The position numbers were made by a program, and so were the translations under genes. From NCBI GenBank assembly GCA_963556145.1, contig OY744466.1, positions 5,084,001-5,148,000 on the forward strand: DNA of 64,000 nt. Direction: 5' to 3'. Under the pieces are notes generated by a model, which saw nothing but the letters and a program-made list of their open reading frames with translations, searched no databases and was not told the DNA's origin. The stretch is from Hygrocybe punicea. Taxonomy: Eukaryota > Basidiomycota > Agaricomycetes > Agaricales > Hygrophoraceae. Within the stretch, counting starts at the first letter, position 1, and the number at the start of each line of letters is the position of its first letter. Shown piece by piece: positions 54,931-64,000 of this stretch.

Positions 54931-57870
54931 ATTTTTTGTAACTATACTTTGAGTTGAGGAGTAGTTTGGGAATATTTGTCTTGTAAACTTGTCAATTATT
55001 GACATGGTGAGATGTCACCATATTAGGACGTCACCCAATTGAAAGTTCCAGAAGAGAAAATAGCCGAAGAAGAAACGCAAATTGGATCTGCAATGATAAG
55101 GTGTTACGGATCGCTTCTGCAGCGGGCTCCGGCAACAATCAACTTAACTAAGAGGGGGGTTTCCAGGGGAGAAGACAGCAGTTTTCATTGTTGCTTATAG
55201 CTAAGACAACACTGCTAACAGGGGGGGTCATTGCGAGCCGTGGGGGTTACTCAAAACAAGATGAGTCTGCCCCAAGAACCAGACTAAACGTAAAGAAAGG
55301 AAAAGAAGAAAAAGTCCGAACCAACAACAAGAACAGTATATATAGTGACTGGTCTTGAGGGGAGGTAAATAGAAATACAACCATGAAGCCACAACATGTC
55401 CAACTCTACCATGTGTTCACCATGAGGCGTACATGAGGCGTCCTCATGTCGATGTTCTCGCGATCCAACTGGAGGCCCGGGTGTCATTGAGGATAGAAGA
55501 GGTCCAGATGACTCGGATGATTTGTCATCGGATCATGTGACATGCAGAATTGCCAATTCGGGGTCTACACTTGCTGTAATGGGCAAGTACGCAGTTTGGC
55601 AAGTGCATTGCATGGTCGGGTCGAAGATGGATATCGTCCAGTGTAGGATTGGTGATGAGAGTGTCTTGAGGTAGCAGGGACATAGCGACAAGGTCGGTAT
55701 AAAGGAAAACAAAGGAATGTATGGAGGGAAAACCAACTAGGATGGTGGGATAGTCGAGGTCAGACATGTGAACAGCATAAGCTGTACCGGATGACGATGT
55801 CTGTGTCAATGACGTATCGAGGGGTGATGTCTTGTCCTGTCTGTGGAACAATGCAGTCCACCTGATGTTGGTATTCATCCAAGAAAGGGTATTGTTGTAA
55901 ACGAGTGTGGGAGATATCAAGGTTATAGATGGAAAAGGGTAAATGAATGTGGGTCCAGGTTTCGAGTCATGGCACAGGTGACAAGCTGTGGGAACAAGTC
56001 GTCGGGTACTGCAATGAAGCGATGTCGTGCGAACAATATGCGATGGGGGTTGGTTCACTGTTTGGGAAGTCGTATGGTCTGTGGTCGAAGTCCAAAAGAA
56101 TGTGCTTCGGCGATGGTCGGATTAGAGAGAACAGTGAAATGTCTTGTGATCGGGGATTGTTCAGAGTTCGCATGCAGGTGAGGAATGTCGTCGGATCGTC
56201 AGGGAGGATAATGGTAGGCACAGGGTACGAAAGTGGAAACCATATATCCAGGTATGGCAATTGTCAATTACGTGTCGATATTTTGTCGAGGTGGAAGTCG
56301 GAAGTATCGATGGCAGAAGGGTTTCGGTACCGATGCCAAAGATAGATCATAACAAGGTAAAAACCGATCAGGAAGGTGATGGCGATACTGCCAATGATGA
56401 TTACGGTAATTAGCTGTGTTGGGAGTACAGCCATTGTAAATCGGTTTGTCGTGGGATGAAGTCAACAATATGTCAGGGTGAGGGAAAAGACAATAGCAAT
56501 GATGTCCATCGGCAAGGAGACTATTCGGGTACAGCAAGGTAACGTGGGGATGTGTCCATGGTCGGTCTGGATTGTTCTAGAAGAAAAGAGAACAAGGACA
56601 AGAAAATACAAGGATGTCCGAATGAAGAAACAACGACGTTGAAAAGAATACAAAGGACAAAATGAAATGAAAAAGGAAGGTGTGCAGTGCAGAATCGTCA
56701 TGGTGGGTAACGGAATGGGCATCGGGGTTGGAAGCGGAGTTGGAAACGTAACATAAGGTCAGCCTAAAGTATAACACGCCGAGGGAGTGGTGACCTGAGT
56801 AGCGAGGTAACCGATCGGGGCTAATGTGGCACGAGTCATACTACGTGGATTCGAGCGTGACTGGATCGCATAGCCTTCGCAACTTTATCGACAGAGCTTG
56901 GCGACGTGAAGACATGCTTGTAGGCCTGACAAGTAATCAGTTGGGATAGTCAGAGACTCAAAAACTACTTACAGAAACCAGAATGGAACTTCTGAGAAGG
57001 CCCTTCCATGGATCATCCGCATTGTATTCATAACGAGCGTATAAGAAAATTGGCCATTGATCACCTGGTATTATCATCTCGCCGCTGCGTAACTTCTCTT
57101 CGATTCTACAAGGGTGTCACCATGGGGTAAAGGCTACACAAAAGGCGAAATCTCATACTCAGGATCTGACCAGTCCATTCCCGCAGGACATAGGAGTGCG
57201 CCCATGCGATCATGGTGGAAACCACGATCCATTTTGACATTCCTTGAGAGCGGGGGGTTGAGAGACTGACCACACGGAACAATCCATTCCAGGATGGAAC
57301 CTTTCAGACTTTTCGTGTCGTCTGATCTAGCAGACGATGCTCCTTTTTGTATCTACCAAAGCAATGTTGAGCACTAACACAATACAAGCCATAGACGACT
57401 TACCATCTCGGCAATCGCTACGACATCCTCTTCGGATCCTGCCATGAGTCGCTCTTCGAGGCCTGGAACCATCTGAAGAAGTGTTCCAAAAACGCAATGC
57501 TCTCGCCGTTGCCTGGAATGAGGTACGTGATTAGATGAGGAGCGTAGACATAAATTTACTGAAAATACTCTGAAGTGAATGATTCCTCTGGCTCCCCTGC
57601 CAGCTCACCCATACGGAGAAGGCCGTTTGTGACCAGCGCTTGTACATTACATAAAGCATGTACCGTCCGTCCGAAATGGCGGCCATGGGAAACAAGTGGG
57701 TCAGAGAGACAACTTCCATAACTCGTGTGAGAAATAATTTGTAAATGAAAAGAATGAGCTCATACGCTTTTTTCCTGGGGCCGAGGTGGAGAGCATCCTC
57801 TCATTGATGACGGCCAGCAGTTTGTGCGGGAGTATTGAGATTCTCGTCTGCCATGATCAAGGAGGTAATG
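54931..57870 (-). pseudogene. DUF6698-family gene, interrupted by solo LTR
   Basis: Exons read on the minus strand: GRHFGRTVHALCNVQALVTN (about 57700-57560), VPGLEERLMAGSEEDVVAIA (about 57500-57404), intron 57403-57353, GASSARSDDTKSLKGSILEW and DRGFHHDRMGALLCPAGMDW (to about 57168), an intron, EKLRSGEMIIPGDQWPIFLY and DDPWKGLLRSSILVS (to about 56975), an intron, then AYKHVFTSPSSVDKVAKAMR. A small frameshift follows, then TRATLAPIGYLATQ, a donor GTCACC, the solo LTR 55102-56753, an acceptor TTGCAG at about 55092, and a decayed end with RQIFPNYSSTQS. These motifs match DUF6698, common and uncharacterised in Agaricomycetes. Confidence 0.72.
55102..56753. mobile_element. Solo LTR, 1652 bp
   Basis: TGTTACG ... 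CGTAACA with 5-bp duplication TAAGG (55097-55101 and 56754-56758). Same family as 15804-17444; it has an extra 11-bp copy of an ATGAGGCGT-containing unit near 55421-55440 and only scattered substitutions. It lies in an intron of the DUF6698-like gene. Confidence 0.93.
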
Positions 57871-58195
57871 TACGATGAGGTACGGTGACTCCGCAAGTTG
57901 AATTTAGGACGAGAAAGACGAGCTGATGCAGGAATCAAACTGGGAAGGCTTCATCTGCCTCAATTCGTAGCTTTTGAAGGCTAGCGAACGCGTGACTCAC
58001 GTGTTCATCACCTGGTCATTCAAGTTTAGCAGAGTGTCATACTGCGTGATTGAGATCTCGTGCACGCATGACCGGGCGTGATTTCTTCAACATTTGTTGA
58101 TTCATTGTAGCGCCGCCGTGGCTAATACTAGTAGCGTGTCGAAAAGATATAAAAAGTGGTCAACGATTTGAATGAGTGCAACTCACCTGATTCGA

Positions 58196-59163
58196 ATGAT
58201 GTCTATCAGAGTAGACTCCGCTGCTATCCGCATTCGCTTGCAAATTTATATCTCCCAAGCGAAGAATTCTGAGAACGCAGTGCTTCAGTACAACCGTAGT
58301 ACTGACCAACTCCGCCCATGGGAATGGTGAGTAACAGCTCTGGCGTTGTCTGGGTTATGGAATGGTTTAACGTTGTCGCATCTTGGAAGGCCATCCAATA
58401 ATGAAGTACGTGTCAGTCCCTCTGACCTGCAAGGTCACCGCATGTCGCACCAAATGCTTGGTCCTTGCTGTCTCTGTCCTATGATGGACTTCTACCAGCC
58501 TGACTTCATGGAGGCGGCCATCTACGTAGCCACTGTCGGCCCTTTCTCAGGAGAATATGTTGCGAGCTGTGCTCGGGACAGGTGTGGGTACTTTGGTAAG
58601 TTATTTTGACTGCTGCAAAACAAGACTCATAGTCATTGTTCATAGTGTTCATAGAGCGCCTCTACAACAAAATAGGCATACCTATCAAAGAATATCCTCG
58701 CCGATGTAAGCAGTTGGCGCAGACCAGCTCGAAGTTGAAACAACTTGAATTGATTCTTCGTTAGGGTTTGGCGAACGAGCCCCACCACGGGTGACACACA
58801 TCTCTGAAAATGCCCCGCGTGTACAGAGACCGTTGAAGAGGTCGTATGCAATGCTGGGTACGTCTAAGAACCAGAAGTCTGCCTGTCTTCTCTAATCATA
58901 TTCCAGCAGACATTCGTAACAACACAGATCTTGTGCCGAAACGCCGCGCGCTCGCGCGTCCAGATAACAACCCGAATGAGATCGAGTCCTACATGCTCAG
59001 GCAATTGGACTCCCAAGTGCAGCCAGGCATCACGGAGGCCGAATTTCGGGGATTGTTTGTTAAGTGTGAATGTGGATTGATCACCACGCGAAGGGTTTTC
59101 AATAAGCACGGCTGTGAGAAGGTGGTTATGGACGTTATAGATCTTACTGGTGATTCTAATTAG
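58196..59163 (+). CDS. Conserved fungal Cys-rich protein, function unknown
   Basis: Five exons joined by short introns keep one frame. Exon 1 starts ATG 58196 (MMSIRVDSAAIRIRLQIYIS) and ends at 58326. Introns are 58327-58389, about 58595-58645 (GTAAGTTATT ... TTCATAG), about 58699-58757 (GTAAGCAG ... TCGTTAG) and about 58859-58908 (GTACGTCTAAG ... TTCCAGCAG). Cysteines occur as GPCCLCPMMDF, then CARDRCGYFVFIERLY, then a C-terminal CECGLITTRRVFNKHGCE, suggesting zinc binding. The end is DVIDLTGDSN and a stop at 59161. No interruption is seen, so it may be a live gene. It is divergent from the DUF6698 pseudogene, with a likely shared promoter region at 57871-58195. Confidence 0.62.
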
Positions 59164-60149
59164 AGACACCCTTACAAGAACTGGTTCACAGTATATTCGG
59201 AATCTGGAACAGTCGGCAAAGGTAGAACTTGATGATAAAAAAACCATATGAATTCGGTCGCTGTAATAGCAATAGTAATCGAATTAGAGAGAAGAGGTAA
59301 AAGAATTAAGGCTTACTTTGGCCCAGGATCATGACGGTTACGAGCAGTAATTCGACAGCATCGTCGGATGGGAAGAATGATTCAGAATGTACGATAAAAT
59401 GGAGAGCCATGCATCCGAGTAATAGTCAAACGTCTTCGTACATGCTGAGTACAACAATCGATCATATAAGCAGTCCCTATTCCCGTGCCCTCAATCGCGT
59501 TTGGGAGATACGATGGCATCAATGATGCGCCGTCTGTCAAAGACTGTTGGTTCAACAGCTGCGAGGAACGCACCTAAGGGAAGACGGAGCTTGTTATCGC
59601 GAGACTGGTGAACTTAGGGAGATGAGCAGTGGTGAGAGAATTAAGATCAACAGCTGCGATGCACGCGCCGCGAGGGACTCAGACCACGGCAAGTAAGTGG
59701 GAAGCAGTGATTGCGGTGTTGACGATGTGGGAGCCCAACTGGTGAACTCAGGGAGATGAGCAGTGGTGAGAGAATTAAGCTCAACGGCTGCGATGAACGC
59801 GCCACGATGCAGTGACAGGCCGAAGGTGGGTAGCGGTGGATTTTGGCGACGGAGGCAATATGTCAACAGCTGCGGTCAACGCGCTGCGACTCGGGTTCGG
59901 GCCAACGAGTTGAACGATGGATGCCTCATAAGTTCGGTGGGACTCGGAACACTTGGTGACTTTTGATTCGGAGCTTGAACTCAAGCCCAACTTTTGAACT
60001 TGAAGCGCTTCAACCTTTTCAAGACTTACCTGGCCTCGCAGTGCGTTCATCGCCGCTGTTGAACATTTCCCTGGAATCGCAGCGCGTTTGTCGTCGCTGT
60101 TGAAGACTTTCCCGCGTTTGCCGCCGCTGCTCAGGCACACGTAGTCTGG
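59164..60149. repeat. Intergenic region with diverged 133-bp repeats
   Basis: GGTGAACTTAGGGAGATGAG near 59607 recurs as GGTGAACTCAGGGAGATGAG near 59740, each followed by CAGTGGTGAGAGAATTAAG and GCTGCGATG. Weaker copies of CAACAGCTGCG occur near 59555 and 59862. No gene is evident. Confidence 0.6.
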
Positions 60150-60910
60150 TTGTCCGTCCGTTCACTTCCCGCCGACCTCAAGATGACCTCCGATTGGAAT
60201 GTATATACGTATTCCACCCCCCGACTAGCCAGTTTTCGTGGCTACCACCGCGTACCCGCGGTGGACGACCAGTTGGAATTCGGTCTTCCACCATTTTCAA
60301 CCTACACCGGACGAGATGTTGCCATGAATTCTCGACGATGGGAAGTATGGTCGCCAAATTCACGCCAAGTCCCATATCTGCCCGGGAGGGTCAAGCCCCA
60401 ATTTACACACAAGCCTCACGCCAATCCGGAGCGGAGACGCTTCGATGGACACCTCGGCCGGTTCGACCCAACTGTCTCCCCGCAATACTACACTCACGCG
60501 TACCCCTGGCATGCTTTCATTCTCCTCCAGCCCCCGCCAGTCGACCTGCCAGTTGAATTTGTGTCGGTCTATCGAGTTTGGCGCCCTCAAAGTCTCTCGG
60601 GTGTTCTGCACAGTAACTTTGTCTCTGATCTGAAATCGCGCATCCTCATGCTAGATACGCACATGTCAGAGTTACGGCAGGTGACGGCAATTCGAAATAG
60701 TATCATTGGCACCTGCTTTCCCGTCAACCCCACTCTAGACTGTATGTCCAAACTAGAAGGCGCTATAACGTATGAAGACGCTGTTGACGAGGTCACACAT
60801 ATTCAGAGGGGTCTGAAACACAAAGCGGCGTGGATTGCAATGGCACAAAAAATGCAACATTTTTGGCCCCCCAACTGCAAACAATTGCGCGTCACTCCGG
60901 TACCACCCGC
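60150..60910 (+). pseudogene. Unknown gene truncated by LTR insertion
   Basis: Open frame with likely start at ATG 60183 (MTSDWNVYTYSTPRLASF) or 60150. It contains YYTHAYPWHAFILLQPPP and a predicted helical C-terminal region (VDEVTHIQRGLKHKAAWIAM). The natural frame ends where an LTR begins at 60911; beyond it the frame reads LTR sequence. I do not recognise the family. No intron is obvious. Confidence 0.5.
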
Positions 60911-61834
60911 TGTAGAGGGTCGACGTCCCTCTGAGTCCGTATCATCGATATATCACGAATCCGGACCAACCCGATGCCGCCATTCGACTTGCATTCGAAC
61001 CCGACGTAACCCGACGTAACCCGACGTGACGTGACCCGACGTGACCGACGTAACCCGACACATGCCGCTTTGTGACGGCCGCTTTTGGGCTAGATCCGGC
61101 AGCCTCAAACGCCTCGGAGTTCCAATTCCAGGAGATGGATCTCTTCGGACTCAATCCCCGACTTCGGATTTACCTTATTTATGCATCCCCTCGTCCTTTC
61201 GGAGATATGTAGGACTTTTCCAATCTTTTTCATGGATATTCGTTTTCCCCTCCACTTTCCTGTCTTCGTTGCTTTGCAACCCCCCTTTCCACTTCCCCAT
61301 TCCAGTGTTTCTTTGTAGTTTCTATCGGCCGAAGTAGACATGTCCGAAAGTAGCTACACACTCATGTACTATAAAAACGGTCCCCGACGACCGTACAAAA
61401 TAAGATACCCTTAGTCCCCATTTCCCTCATAGTCAGAATTGTTTTAATCCCTTCAAATGCTCGTCCACGTAGTTCCTTAGCTTTTTATACTTCACTTCGT
61501 CGACTTTATCGTTGTTCCCATATATTTGTTCATCGTTTCCGACCCGACCCGACCCGACCCGCTGTACCCGACATCGTCGGCATCGTCGGGTTCATTCGTT
61601 TTCAGTCCGTTCACCATCGGGTTCATCGTTATTAGTCCGTTTTCACTCCGTTCATCGCCGGATTTGTCGTTACTAGTCGAGTTTATGCGGCGGCTTTACT
61701 TTTATTTCACTTTCACTTCACTTATTATCCCCGACACTGAATTATCCAGTCACTTCTACGCTGACACCCACAGGTTAGGATCTTTATATTATTTCTTTAT
61801 ATAGTTCCGAAGCCACCAAGAACCCGCATCTACA
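60911..61834 (+). repeat. LTR of a second gypsy-type element (5' LTR)
   Basis: Starts TGTAGAGGGTCGACG and ends CATCTACA, 924 bp. Several segments resemble the 784-bp gypsy LTR (GAGGGTC, ATCGATAT, CACTTCTACGCTGACAC followed by CAGGTTAGGATCTTTAT), so it is a related family. A PBS follows. The other LTR lies outside the window. Confidence 0.8.
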
Positions 61835-61836
61835 TC

Positions 61837-61854
61837 TGGAGCCCACCGCGAGGA
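61837..61854 (+). promoter_or_regulatory. Primer binding site
   Basis: TGGAGCCCACCGCGAGGA lies two bases after the LTR, the same site as at 4976 and 3315. Confidence 0.85.
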
Positions 61855-64000
61855 TGATTCAGTGTCATCATTCATTCCATAACCCTACACTTTCCTTTCG
61901 TCATCTCGAAATAACCCTTGCTGCAGCACTCTACACATCCGACTCCCGTTACCCGACCTCTTTACATCCGACATCCGATGCCTCGACAATCCAATCGCCA
62001 ACTGCCACACTATCATTTGGGTTTGATTCTCATAATATTTTCTCTTCTTTAACGACTACGATTGTCTAGTATCACGTACAACTTCGAACCCGCTCTTGCG
62101 CGGCCGACCCAACGGCCGTTTACCGCTTTAGGAAACTTGCACAGCCACGATCCAACACTCTCGTTTTCGACTCGAACTTCGTCACATCCACCGTCCACAA
62201 TCGTTTATAGACCTCCAACACGCTCGGAATCCCAATCCCCACCGATACCCGTCGAAAAACCGCGACCGGAAAGCCCCAAAACATCGACTCGCCCAACGGC
62301 ACTCACGCGTCACTCACAACTTGGAACAGACGGATCTCCGTGCAACGGGTTTAGCCTGTGTACCCCCAGCCGCTCGCGTCTACGAACTCGCACTTGTCAC
62401 CGGATACAAGCCCTTACAGACCCCCCCATCGTCTGAGCCCACGAAGTTACCAGCAAAACCACGTCAGCGCCCTTCACGAGTTCATGCGAGCAGCCCCCGC
62501 GTTCGAGCCCTCAACACTGAGCTACAGCCCCACGACGCCATTCGCGAGCCTCACAAGCCATCTTCGCCGTTATCGATGCCCCACACCGTGCCACGTCACC
62601 CGGCTTCGTGCCCCAGCCAAGTCGACATCTCCGGCCGCTCACGCCTTCGTTGGACACCCCGTCGCCTCGCACCGCTTCCCAGAGTCCCACATCGCCCTTC
62701 ACGAGCCCTCACGAGCCGTCTCCGCCATTATCGAGTCCCCAACGCGTCGCCACGTCATCCCAGCTCATGCACCCGCCTATTCGACATCCCCGGCCGCTCA
62801 CGCCCTCGTTGCTACCCCCACGCAGCCTCGTATGGCTTTCCGAGTCCCCACAGCACCCTTCGCGAGCCCACACGAGTCGTCTTCGCCGTTATCGAAGCCC
62901 CAACCGCTTACCACGTCATCCCTCCTCGTGCCCTCGCCTACTCGACACCCCGGCCGCTCACGCCGTCGTTGGACCTCCCCGTCGCCTCGTACCGCTTCCT
63001 ATGGCCCTACGACGCCCCTCGCGAGCTCTCACGAGCCATCCTCGCCGTCATCGACCCCTCACGTGTTGCCACGTCATCATACTCGACATCCCCGGCCGCT
63101 CACGTCCTCGTTGGATCATCCGCCGCTTCGTACAACCTCCCACAACCCTACAGCGTCCCTCGCAAGTCCGTACCAGCCGTCCTCGCCGTCATCGACGCCT
63201 CACGCGTTGCCACGTCATACTTCCTCGTGCCCCCGTAACTCGACATCCCCGGCCGCTCACGTCCTCGTTGGACCACCCGCTGCTTCCCACTAGTTCCTAG
63301 CACCCCACATCACCCTCGCAAACCCCTACAAGCTGTCCCCGTTATATTAGAGCTTCCAACGCCATGCCACGTCACCCAACGGCCTACCACCGCGTTCTCT
63401 CATCCAGGACCAACGACCACCGCGTACGACCACTACCACACCCACGTTCACGCCTCCGCACCTCGACATGGCTCCCTACTGTCCCAAACACGTCCGCCCC
63501 CGTCCCTCGTGGTCCCACGCAAGCTGCCACGTCACTCCCCGTCGACCCCGACTTCCCAGCCGTCCCCGTCCTCGTCCACTCCCCTTCGACCACCTACGCC
63601 CTCGACCAACCCCACGACGTCCTTCAAGTCCCTTCGCGAGCCCAAACAAAGCCCCCGTTGGGTTACGCCCGCGAAACCGTGACCACACGCCGCTCAAACC
63701 CGTTCCACGACCCGACGCATCGTTGTCAAATCCCCACGCATATCCGCCACGAAAGTACACGAAACGCCACCCGTATCACCCCCAATCTATCTCCCAGTCC
63801 ACGTCGTCTCATCCGCCCACGTCATCAGCCTCCGTCCCCCGACATCGACCACCCGTTGCTGCCTCCTCGACCTCTCGCCATCCTCGAACGACCTCCCGAA
63901 ACCACGATCCACGTCACGCAATCCCACGTTCCCTCTTATCCGCCCACGTCATCCGCCTCCGTCGCCCTACGTCGCCCTATGCCATACCGCCACACCGGAC
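61855..64000 (+). mobile_element. Internal region of second LTR element, repeat-rich, no pol seen
   Basis: Three overlapping long open frames (62321-63238, 62358-63293, 62608-63300) reflect tandem repeats rather than a defined protein; all are Ser/Pro/Arg/His-rich. Segments near 62250 resemble 3690-3720. No protease, RT or integrase motif appears before the window ends. It may be a pol-less relative or simply the gag region. Confidence 0.5.
62500..63300 (+). repeat. Tandem repeats of about 137-165 bp
   Basis: The core GGCCGCTCACGCCNTCGTTG recurs at about 62633, 62793, 62958, 63095 and 63250. Each copy is followed by a CGCGAGC/CACGAGCC segment and a TGCCACGTCAT segment. Confidence 0.8.

Noticed and set aside
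62321..63300. Three overlapping open frames of about 230-311 codons as genes
   Set aside because: All arise from one tandem-repeat array of GC-rich sequence; none has a recognisable domain, and their overlap in three frames argues against coding.

Overview
Kind of organism. The window looks like a transposon-packed, gene-poor stretch of an agaricomycete (mushroom-forming basidiomycete) genome. Introns of about 45-60 bp with GTRNGT donors, a KDZ-type transposase with CxC5/CxC6-like cysteine clusters, DUF6698- and DUF6589-like genes, an RTC4-like protein and a fungal Tnp2-like transposase all point there. Family names come from recognition of motifs, not from a search. I saw no rRNA, tRNA, CRISPR or bacterial-type operon.

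Layout. (1) 1-2957: right part of a palindromic foldback element (family member A), with a 200-N gap inside a long inverted repeat. (2) 2958-4189 and 30494-31360: internal region of a pol-less LTR-retrotransposon relative, split by (3) a Ty3/gypsy element at 4190-30493 with two 784-bp LTRs, PBS, gag, protease, RT/RNase H, integrase, an antisense spliced gene and a polypurine tract. This gypsy copy is broken by three insertions: a TIR element at about 5705-7694 inside gag, itself holding a hAT fragment; an 8575-bp foldback element at 12616-21190 inside integrase, itself holding a 1641-bp solo LTR; and a 5972-bp Tnp2-type DNA transposon at 22692-28663 inside the antisense gene. (4) 31890-54271: a minus-strand DUF6589-like gene cut by a hAT end, by a second foldback element (32138-40343, holding a complete hAT-like MITE) and by a 13.4-kb KDZ element (40802-54185, holding a fourth repeat-armed element). 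(5) 54.3-60.9 kb: a DUF6698 pseudogene with a second solo LTR in an intron, an apparently intact five-exon Cys-rich gene, and a gene truncated by (6) another gypsy-type LTR with PBS and repeat-rich internal region (60911-64000).

How the parts relate. Target-site duplications (7 bp for both complete foldback elements and the Tnp2 element, 8 bp for hAT, 5 bp for both solo LTRs, a 12-bp direct repeat for KDZ) and reading frames that rejoin when insertions are removed give an order of events. The KDZ element carries its transposase plus three passengers: a BTB protein, a Cys-cluster/RTC4-like protein and an unknown Cys-rich protein. The foldback elements have no recognisable transposase. Each has near-identical inverted arms with 33-35 bp tandem repeats and outward-facing spliced low-complexity genes, and they are the least familiar thing here. 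The gypsy copy shows strong transition-type decay (C-to-T/G-to-A, mostly at CpG), as expected from methylation-linked deamination.
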